DNA of 19,106 nt from Xanthobacteraceae bacterium (GTDB lineage Bacteria > Pseudomonadota > Alphaproteobacteria > Rhizobiales > Xanthobacteraceae). The notes below the pieces were generated by a model, which had not been told where the DNA came from, ran no database searches, and worked only from the letters and a program-made list of their open reading frames with translations. The stretch is from assembly GCA_030043175.1 (NCBI GenBank), contig JASHYD010000136.1, positions 1 through 19,106 of the forward strand. Direction: 5' to 3'. The stretch's first letter is position 1; each line of letters begins with the position of its first letter. The translations under genes were made by a program, and so were the position numbers. Of the stretch, positions 1 to 5,825 are shown piece after piece.

Positions 1-168
1 CATGGCGCCCACATGGGCCGCGACCCGGGCGAAATCGACATCCTTGAGAATATTGGCGAGCACATAGACCGAAATGCCCACAATGGTTGCGCTGAGTGCA
101 AATCCAACCCAACTCCATGAACTACGCCTGCGCGGCTTGCCAATGGTTTCATCAGCTGGAGCGGACAA
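1..168 (-). CDS. Partial membrane protein, lysylphosphatidylglycerol synthase TM region/UPF0104-like (N-terminus only)
   Basis: Read on the minus strand from a TTG at 168-166, the frame stays open to the window edge and gives 56 residues. A basic N-terminal stretch (KPRRRSSWSW) is followed by one hydrophobic segment (about residues 18-38, WVGFALSATIVGISVYVLA) and then ILKDVDFARVAAHVG. A short basic tail, a first membrane helix and a following Asp-Phe-Ala/Val amphipathic stretch resemble the start of the UPF0104/MprF-type integral membrane family, whose members flip or modify lipids. An AGGAGG Shine-Dalgarno at 178-173 sits 4 bases before the TTG, and no ATG or GTG is seen close upstream in this frame. 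The gene is divergent from the glycosyltransferase at 400, so a lipid-related role fits the neighbourhood. The family call rests on the N-terminus alone, because the rest lies outside the window. Confidence 0.6.
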   Translation of the reverse strand, partial: MSAPADETIGKPRRRSSWSWVGFALSATIVGISVYVLANILKDVDFARVAAHVGAM

Positions 169-219
169 TCGTCCTCCTTGCAACTCGCGCGGACGGACAG
201 GAATTCCGAATTGAAAGGA

Positions 220-244
220 GGAACCGCATGCAATACGGCGCGTC
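220..244 (+). promoter_or_regulatory. Possible EcfG-type (general stress sigma) promoter
   Basis: GGAAC at 220-224, a 16-base spacer, and CGTC at 241-244 match the alphaproteobacterial EcfG consensus GGAAC-N16/17-CGTT at 8 of 9 positions. It lies in the divergent intergenic region and points toward the glycosyltransferase that starts at 400. A match this short can occur by chance. Confidence 0.2.
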
Positions 245-320
245 GCCCCCGTGCGAGCATTCGAATCGAGGATCAATTTTGAATCGGGTAAGCGACACTA
301 GTGCGACAAAGCCCATGGAC

Positions 321-336
321 CGTCATCGAGATGACG
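321..336. promoter_or_regulatory. Small perfect palindrome, possible operator
   Basis: CGTCATC (321-327), a 2-base spacer GA, and GATGACG (330-336) form a perfect inverted repeat with 7-bp arms, 64 bp before the glycosyltransferase start. The left half, with its preceding C, is CCGTCATC, the same eight bases that open the Pho-box-like site in front of btaA. The right half does not continue as a Pho-box direct repeat, so it could be an unrelated regulator site or chance. Confidence 0.25.
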
Positions 337-399
337 CATGAATCGGTGAAACTGGGATGTCAACGAAATACACTGCGGAAACAAAAAAGATTTGACTTG

Positions 400-1509
400 A
401 TGCGCATCCTGATCGCAACCGACGCGTGGCGGCCTCAGGTCAATGGCGTCGTCCATACACTGGAGGCGACCGCGCGGGCCGCCAAATCCCTCGGCGTCGA
501 AATATCATTTCTTACCGCTGACGGGTTTCCGACCGTCGGGCTGCCCAGTTATCCTGGCATTCGCATTGCCCTGCCGCGTGCCCGCGAAATCGCACGGCGC
601 ATCTCGGCCCTTCGTCCGGACGCAGTCCATGTCGCAACGGAAGGCCCGATCGGCTATTTCGTCCGACGCTTTTGTCTTGCTGAACGGTTCCCGTTCACCA
701 CGAGCCTGCACACCCGCTTTGCCGATTACCTTGCGGCACGCTGGCCTATTCCGCCAAGTTGGACCTGGCGCTTGATGCGCTGGTTCCATAATGCCGGGCG
801 CGGAACTATGGTGTCCACAGCCTCGCTTGCAGACGAATTGCGCAGCCATGGCTTCGATAACGTCCTGCACTGGCCCCGCGGCGTTGATGCGGCGCTGTTT
901 CATCCGGGTCGCGCAGACGATCTCGGTCTGCGGCGCCCGATCTTTCTCACCGTCGGCCGGCTCGCGGTCGAAAAGAACCTCGACGCATTTCTGGCGCTCG
1001 ACCTGCCCGGAACGAAGGTGGTAATCGGCGACGGCCCGGCGCGAGCGGCGCTCGGGGCGCGCTATCCTGACGCAGTCTTTCTTGGGACCAAACGCGGCGC
1101 GGAACTCGCCACCATCTATGCAAGTGCGGACGTCTTCGTGTTTCCAAGCCGCACCGATACGTTCGGCCTGGTGCTGCTGGAAGCGCTCGCAAGCGGGCTG
1201 CCCGTTGCTGGATTTCCGATGGCGACGACGCAGGATATCGTCGGCGCGGCGCCGGTCGCCGTTCTCGACGACAATTTGCGCGCCGCATGCCTCGGCGCGC
1301 TCGCGATTCGGCGTGACGTGTGCCGTCAACATGCGGAGACCATGACGTGGGAGGCGAGCGCGCGATCGTTCCTCAGCAATCTCGTGCTTGTCCGCGCTCC
1401 ATCAACCGTCCCGCTCGCTCATCCCGCCCCGGTTTCCGAAAGGAGCTGGGAGGCACGGGGTTTGTGGAAGCGGACTCCGCCCTCCCCTACTCCCGACGAG
1501 GCATCGTAG
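400..1509 (+). CDS. Glycosyltransferase, GT4 family (GT-B fold)
   Basis: A 369-residue cytosolic or membrane-associated glycosyltransferase. The N-terminus (MRILIATDAWRPQVNG) is characteristic of the SqdX/MgtA/PimB-like group of GT4 enzymes. The C-terminal nucleotide-sugar domain has VGRLAVEKN, GDGPARAAL, and the SADVFVFPSRTDTFGLVLLE block, in which the first residue of the usual E-x7-E motif is replaced by Asp (TDTFGLVLLE). The ATG at 400 is chosen because the family begins there. In-frame GTG and ATG codons upstream would add unrelated residues, and the Shine-Dalgarno is weak (AAAAAAGA). The gene lies directly ahead of the betaine-lipid genes, so transfer of a sugar to diacylglycerol (a glycolipid that replaces phospholipid) is a reasonable inference, but donor and acceptor cannot be read from sequence. 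The last 35-40 residues are Pro/Ser/Arg-rich and look unlike the family. Confidence 0.85.
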   Translation: MRILIATDAWRPQVNGVVHTLEATARAAKSLGVEISFLTADGFPTVGLPSYPGIRIALPRAREIARRISALRPDAVHVATEGPIGYFVRRFCLAERFPFTTSLHTRFADYLAARWPIPPSWTWRLMRWFHNAGRGTMVSTASLADELRSHGFDNVLHWPRGVDAALFHPGRADDLGLRRPIFLTVGRLAVEKNLDAFLALDLPGTKVVIGDGPARAALGARYPDAVFLGTKRGAELATIYASADVFVFPSRTDTFGLVLLEALASGLPVAGFPMATTQDIVGAAPVAVLDDNLRAACLGALAIRRDVCRQHAETMTWEASARSFLSNLVLVRAPSTVPLAHPAPVSERSWEARGLWKRTPPSPTPDEAS

Positions 1510-1650
1510 GGTGGGACACTCACAAGCGGTGCGCACCAAACATTGCCGGCTTCAGGACGATTCTTGTGCTGGCTCGGCATGTGATGCTGCGATCCCTCAT
1601 GGATTGGTCGAGGCGGGCCGCTCGGCCGCGATGCTCGCAGATTGCATCCA

Positions 1651-1668
1651 CCGTCATCAAACTTACAT
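1651..1668 (+). promoter_or_regulatory. Pho-box-like PhoB site in front of btaA
   Basis: CCGTCAT-CAAA-CTTACAT consists of two 7-base direct-repeat halves separated by 4 bases. Against the PhoB consensus CTGTCAT-N4-CTGTCAT the halves match 6/7 and 5/7 (6/7 if the common variant CTGACAT is allowed). Eleven bases after its end lies CTTAAT (1680-1685), a 4/6 match to the -10 hexamer. This is the spacing known from PhoB-activated promoters, where the box replaces the -35. Transcription from it would begin near 1692. Phosphate-controlled expression of btaA is established in other alphaproteobacteria, so the position agrees with known biology. Confidence 0.55.
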
Positions 1669-1722
1669 TTCCCGTTGTGCTTAATCGCGATGAGTCGACA
1701 ATTGGACGGAGGGGAGCCGATA

Positions 1723-2970
1723 TTGACGTCGGGCCAAAAAATCGCGGCGAACCGCCGCCTCAAACAGGCTGTCCGCCGCAACCGCACGTTCTCCACCCAA
1801 GGGCTGTTGGAGCTTCTATTCACCCTGGCGTTCAAAGGTTTGGTCTATCCGCAGATATGGGAAGATCCCGAAGTCGATATGGAGGCGTTGGCGATCACGC
1901 CCGACTGCCATGTGGCGACCATCGCATCCGGTGGCTGCAATGTGCTGTCGTATCTCATCGCCGATCCGGCCCAGATCACGGCGGTCGATCTCATTCGCGC
2001 GCACGTGGCGCTCAACCGGTTGAAGCTCGCGGCCGTCCGTCATCTACCGACGTGGCAATCCTTCTACCGTTTTTTCGGTGAGGCCGACACCGACGCGAAC
2101 GTCGCGGATTATTGGCGAGTCCTGGCGCCCGCTCTCGACGCCGAAACGCGGGCCTACTGGGAAGGGCGGAACCTTTGGGGCCGCCGCCGAGTCACGATGT
2201 TTTCGCGTAATGTCTATCGTTGCGGTCTGCTCGGGCATGCCATCGGGCTGGGCCATCTGCTTGCGCGCCTCCACGGCGTCGATCTGCGTGAGATGCTGCG
2301 TGCTCGCTCCATCGCCGAGCAGCGGGAGTTCTTCGAGACGTCGCTCGCGCCGTTGTTCGACAAGCCTCTGGTGCGGTGGGCGACGGGGCAGCAGATGTTG
2401 CTCTATGGCTTCGGGATTCCGCCGGCCCAATATGCCGCTCTGGGTGCCGGCGCCCCGCACATCGCAACGGTGCTGCGCGACCGCGTCGAGCGCCTGTCAT
2501 GTGACTTCAGCCTCGACGACAATTATTTCGCCTGGCAGGCCTTTGGCCGTTCTTATCCAAACCACGCCGGCGGCCCGCTGCCGCCCTATCTCAAGCGGAC
2601 GCACTTCGAAACCATACGAGCGCGTGCGGACCGCGTTGAAGTCCTTAACCGCTCATTTACCGAATACCTCAGGACGCAGCCGGACCGATCGCTCGACCGC
2701 TACGTGCTCCTCGACGCCCAGGACTGGATGTCGGACCAGCAGCTCAACGAACTTTGGCGGGAGATCACCCGCACCGCGCGGGACGGCGCGCGCGCGATCT
2801 TTCGTACAGCCGCCGAGCCGAGCCCATTGCCCGGCCGGGTCGATGACCTCGTGCTCGGACAATGGCACTACAAGGCCGAGCAGTCGCGCGACCTCGCGCG
2901 ACGCGACCGCTCGGCCATCTATGGCGGCTTCCATCTCTATGTGCTTGCGAACAAGGGCAGGTGCCGATGA
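1723..2970 (+). CDS. btaA: S-adenosylmethionine:diacylglycerol 3-amino-3-carboxypropyl transferase (BtaA, DUF3419)
   Basis: A 415-residue enzyme that transfers the 3-amino-3-carboxypropyl group of S-adenosylmethionine to diacylglycerol, giving diacylglyceryl-homoserine, the first step of betaine-lipid (DGTS) synthesis at the inner membrane. Diagnostic stretches are GLVYPQIWEDPEVDMEAL, the SAM-binding TIASGGCNVLSYL followed by AVDLIRAHVALNRLKL, and the C-terminal YVLLDAQDWMSDQQLNELW with a terminal IYGGFHLYVL. The start is taken as TTG 1723 because a strong GGAGGGGAG (1708-1716) lies 6 bases before it. An in-frame ATG at 1690 and TTG at 1642 lack ribosome sites and would sit at or upstream of the predicted Pho-box transcription start. 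It is followed after 105 bp by btaB. Family assignment is secure; the start codon is an inference. Confidence 0.9.
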   Translation: MTSGQKIAANRRLKQAVRRNRTFSTQGLLELLFTLAFKGLVYPQIWEDPEVDMEALAITPDCHVATIASGGCNVLSYLIADPAQITAVDLIRAHVALNRLKLAAVRHLPTWQSFYRFFGEADTDANVADYWRVLAPALDAETRAYWEGRNLWGRRRVTMFSRNVYRCGLLGHAIGLGHLLARLHGVDLREMLRARSIAEQREFFETSLAPLFDKPLVRWATGQQMLLYGFGIPPAQYAALGAGAPHIATVLRDRVERLSCDFSLDDNYFAWQAFGRSYPNHAGGPLPPYLKRTHFETIRARADRVEVLNRSFTEYLRTQPDRSLDRYVLLDAQDWMSDQQLNELWREITRTARDGARAIFRTAAEPSPLPGRVDDLVLGQWHYKAEQSRDLARRDRSAIYGGFHLYVLANKGRCR

Positions 2971-3075
2971 GAACGACGTTGCCTCCTTATCGGCCTGCCG
3001 GCGCTCCTCGTGCATGCGCGTCTTTCCGGCGACGCCGGATCGCCGGGACGAGCCCGGCCGAGGCGCTCAAACGGA

Positions 3076-3735
3076 ATGCGCGCTAACATGACGTCGGCGA
3101 ATGCGACGGATCTGATGGACCGGATCTACCGGTATCAGCGCCATGTCTACGATTTAACCCGCAAATACTTTTTGCTCGGCCGCGACCGCATGATCGCCGA
3201 GATCGACGCGCGCGACGGCGCGCGCGTTCTTGAGATTGGCTGCGGCACCGGGCGCAACCTCATTATGCTGGCACGGAAATACCCCGGCGCGAGCTGCTTT
3301 GGTATCGACGTTTCGACCGAGATGCTCAATTCGGCGATGCGCGCGATTTCGCGAGCAGGTCTTAAGGCGCGCGTCCACCTTGCCCATGCCGATGCAACGC
3401 AGTTCGAGCCCGGATTGGTGTTCGGGATAGACCAGTTCGACCGGATTTTCATCTCCTACAGCCTGTCCATGATCCCGCAATGGCAGAGGGTGGCCGGCAC
3501 GGCGATCGCGCACCTTGCTCCCGAGGGAGAATTGCGGATCATCGATTTCGGCCGCCAGGAACGCCTGCCCGCTGCATTCCGGCGGCTGCTGTGGCGTTGG
3601 CTCACTGCCTTTCACGTCGAGCCGCGCGATGATCTTGAAGCAATGCTAAGGGCAAGTGCCGCCGCCTCAGGCACGACGATGACGTTCGCTCGCCCCTATC
3701 GCGGATACGCGCAATACGCGGTGCTGCGGCGCTAA
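3076..3735 (+). CDS. btaB: SAM-dependent methyltransferase, diacylglyceryl-homoserine N-methyltransferase (BtaB)
   Basis: A class I methyltransferase of 219 residues (215 if the next ATG, at 3088, is used). Motif I is VLEIGCGTGRNL, followed by FGIDVSTEML (acidic ribose-binding loop), HADATQF and the ISYSLSMIPQW region. In betaine-lipid pathways BtaB adds three methyl groups to diacylglyceryl-homoserine to give DGTS. The order btaA-btaB on one strand, with 105 bp between them, supports this function over a generic methyltransferase. The N-terminal MDRIYRYQRHVYDLTRKYFLLGRD resembles known BtaB proteins. Neither start has a strong ribosome site: 3076 has GAGGCG about 10 bases upstream, while 3088 has only CGGA. 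The two genes are probably co-transcribed from the Pho-box promoter, with no terminator visible between them. Confidence 0.85.
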   Translation: MRANMTSANATDLMDRIYRYQRHVYDLTRKYFLLGRDRMIAEIDARDGARVLEIGCGTGRNLIMLARKYPGASCFGIDVSTEMLNSAMRAISRAGLKARVHLAHADATQFEPGLVFGIDQFDRIFISYSLSMIPQWQRVAGTAIAHLAPEGELRIIDFGRQERLPAAFRRLLWRWLTAFHVEPRDDLEAMLRASAAASGTTMTFARPYRGYAQYAVLRR

Positions 3736-3914
3736 AGGCCTCGCCAACAGCCGGCACGACTTTTTCAAGCTCATGGCGTGACTTCGCTGCAGTGCACGCA
3801 TTTTGTTGGGCGTTTCGGCTCTCCTCCTTGAAGCCCCCTGGCGAGAGAGTATCATCGTCAAAACAGCAAAAATCGCAAACTGCGCCTGCGTCCCACCGCA
3901 TCGGAGGTAACACG

Positions 3915-5612
3915 ATGAAAACCAACCTCTACGTCACAGCCGCATTCGCCGCCATTGCCATCGCGGCCTTCGCCTCGCCTAACACAACATGCGCTGCCGA
4001 CGGTGCCTCGCTCCTCGCCGGGAAGGTTGTATCTTCCACCGGCCAGCCATTGGCCGGGATTCCGGTCAAAGCCCATCGCGACAGCAGCGCCCTCACAGTG
4101 GCCGTCTATAGCGACGCCAATGGCGAATACTCGTTCCCGGCGTGGTCGGATCTCAGGCCCGGCTCCTATTCGGTCGCAATCGAGCTGCCGGATTTCGAGC
4201 ATGTCGCCCAGCCGGTCGTCGTCTCGGCAGGCCAAGCCGCGAAGGCCGATTTCACGCTTAAATCGAAGCCGCTCGCTTATGAAGATGCGACCGCCGCCGA
4301 GATTATCGCCGGCCTGCCCGGCACCGATCAGCAGAAGGTGCTGTTTTCCCAATGCAGCAATTGTCACACGCTGCAGTGGGCGCTGCAGGCCGGGCGTACG
4401 AAGGAGGAGTGGATCAGGGTCATCAAGAAAATGGCGGGCCGCGCTGCCGACCAGGAAACGCCGGGGACCTATGCGTTCGGCCAGAAACAGTTCGTCGAGC
4501 CTCTGGCGGAATATCTGACGTCGATCCGCGGACCCGAGTCCTCCGATACGATCCCATTCAAGCAGCGCCCACGGCCGACCGATCCGGCCTCCACCAATCT
4601 CGTGGTGACGGAATACGCGCTTCCGCGAGGCGGTCAGCGTGAACTCTACATGCTGCGCGGCGACCGTCGGTTCGTCTGGCCGCACGACGTCATCATGAAC
4701 GACAGGTACGCCTACTACACGGATCACTTCTCCTACGTGCTCGGCCGCGTCGACATCAAGACCGGTGAGGGGACGGAAATAGCCTTCCCGCTGCCGAAGG
4801 GAGCGGGACGCGAAGGACGCAACATGACCGGTGAGGGCGATACGCGGGCCGGCGCTCCGGGTGGCGGCGCGCACGAGCTGCAATTTGATCCGCACGGTAA
4901 TGTCATTGTCGGCATGGATAACGGCACCGTCAAATATGATCCGGAAACGGGCCGGTTCGTCGGCTGGTCGGCAGGCCGCGCCATGTTTGGTCTGGACCCC
5001 GACGGCAATGTCTGGAATTTACAGAGGAACGGCGACCTCGTGAAGATCGACACCAGCAGTGAAGAGCTCAAGCGTACGATCTTCCAGATCCCCAAGAACA
5101 GGGGGATCTACGATACCGACACTGACTCCAAGGGCCGGACCGATCTTTACATCTGGCAGGAAGGCAAGATCGGCATCTTCGATCCGAGGACGATCGAATA
5201 CGCCGAATACCAGACGCCGACGCCGATGGCCGGTCCGCGGCGCGGCCAGATCGACGGAAAGGATCGTCTGTGGGCGGCAGAATTCTACGCCGGCCAGCTG
5301 CTGATGTTCGACCCCGACAAGAAGGTCTTGAAGGAATACCCACTGGTGAATGGGACCAAGCCGTACACGGCCCCTTACGCGGAGCCCTACTCGGCGAGCG
5401 CTGACGACAAGAACCAGATCGTGTGGACGCACGACTTCTCGAGCGGGCGTCTCTATCGCATCGACATGAACACCGGGCGATCGACGGAATTCATGACGCC
5501 ATCGAATTACGAGGTGCGCGATCTGAAAGTCGATCCCACAGCGCCGCGCCCAACCGTGTGGGTGCCGGCCTATCGCCCGCCATCCAAGCTGGTGAAAATC
5601 GTGGTGCGTTGA
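3915..5612 (+). CDS. Secreted c-type cytochrome fused to a regulatory-like domain and a Vgb-type beta-propeller
   Basis: 565 residues, with GGAGGT (3903-3908) 6 bases before the ATG. Residues 1-28 form a Sec signal peptide ending TTCAADG. Residues about 30-115 are a carboxypeptidase-regulatory-like beta-sandwich (LAGKVVSSTGQPLAGIPV ... SDANGEYSFP ... AKADFTLK). A single haem-c motif CSNCH lies at 147-151, with Met173 in IKKMAGR a possible second ligand. From about 225 to the end, repeats such as TEYALP, IDTSS, WNLQRNGDLVKID, EYQTPTP, KDRLWAAEF and STEFMTP are those of the virginiamycin-B-lyase/SMP-30-like propeller. Lyase activity is not implied. It is more likely a periplasmic electron-transfer or binding protein. 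The following gene is a Tat-exported flavoprotein, so this cytochrome may accept its electrons. The domains are clear; the substrate and role are unknown. Confidence 0.85.
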   Translation: MKTNLYVTAAFAAIAIAAFASPNTTCAADGASLLAGKVVSSTGQPLAGIPVKAHRDSSALTVAVYSDANGEYSFPAWSDLRPGSYSVAIELPDFEHVAQPVVVSAGQAAKADFTLKSKPLAYEDATAAEIIAGLPGTDQQKVLFSQCSNCHTLQWALQAGRTKEEWIRVIKKMAGRAADQETPGTYAFGQKQFVEPLAEYLTSIRGPESSDTIPFKQRPRPTDPASTNLVVTEYALPRGGQRELYMLRGDRRFVWPHDVIMNDRYAYYTDHFSYVLGRVDIKTGEGTEIAFPLPKGAGREGRNMTGEGDTRAGAPGGGAHELQFDPHGNVIVGMDNGTVKYDPETGRFVGWSAGRAMFGLDPDGNVWNLQRNGDLVKIDTSSEELKRTIFQIPKNRGIYDTDTDSKGRTDLYIWQEGKIGIFDPRTIEYAEYQTPTPMAGPRRGQIDGKDRLWAAEFYAGQLLMFDPDKKVLKEYPLVNGTKPYTAPYAEPYSASADDKNQIVWTHDFSSGRLYRIDMNTGRSTEFMTPSNYEVRDLKVDPTAPRPTVWVPAYRPPSKLVKIVVR

Positions 5613-5621
5613 GTCGAACTC

Positions 5622-5652
5622 GCGTCGGCTTGCAGGACTCGCAGGCCGACGC
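5622..5652 (+). terminator. Strong stem-loop after the cytochrome-propeller gene (terminator, attenuator or REP unit)
   Basis: GCGTCGGC (5622-5629) pairs perfectly with GCCGACGC (5645-5652). Inside, TTGC and GCAG continue the helix with one G-U wobble, giving a 12-bp stem and a 7-base loop (5634-5640). It begins 10 bases after the stop codon at 5612. There is no downstream run of T, so simple Rho-independent termination is uncertain. It may limit read-through or stabilise the upstream mRNA 3' end. Confidence 0.5.
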
Positions 5653-5656
5653 TTGG

Positions 5657-5712
5657 CTCGCTGTAGCGAGTGTAGCAAGCGTTGCCGCATTGAGCGCAGC
5701 GAAATCCACAGC
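5657..5712. repeat. REP-like palindromic sequence
   Basis: A second small hairpin, CTCGCT-GT-AGCGAG (5657-5670), is followed by GAGCGCAGCGAAATCC (5693-5708). That string resembles a short intergenic repeat I associate with Bradyrhizobium-type genomes, which is memory, not a search. Together with the stem-loop just before it, this fills most of the 213-bp gap between the cytochrome and flavoprotein genes. Only one copy is seen in this window. Confidence 0.35.
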
Positions 5713-5825
5713 CGCGCTGTTGCCGCGTGGTGCCGCTGCCCCGGTTTTCGCCGGCAATCGACGCGGGCTCAAGCTTCAACGATTCATCGCAACAGGCAGC
5801 CGAGCACATTTCAGGGAGGACAGAG

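Noticed and set aside
505..1332. 275-codon minus-strand open frame
   Set aside because: Antisense shadow of the GT4 gene.
2078..3091. Long plus-strand open frame across btaA
   Set aside because: It is a shadow of btaA in another frame: Arg/Ser/Pro-rich, low-complexity translation without motifs, while btaA has clear family signatures.
3858..4895. 345-codon minus-strand open frame
   Set aside because: It lies antisense to the cytochrome-propeller gene, which has a signal peptide, ribosome site and haem motif; the antisense translation shows nothing.
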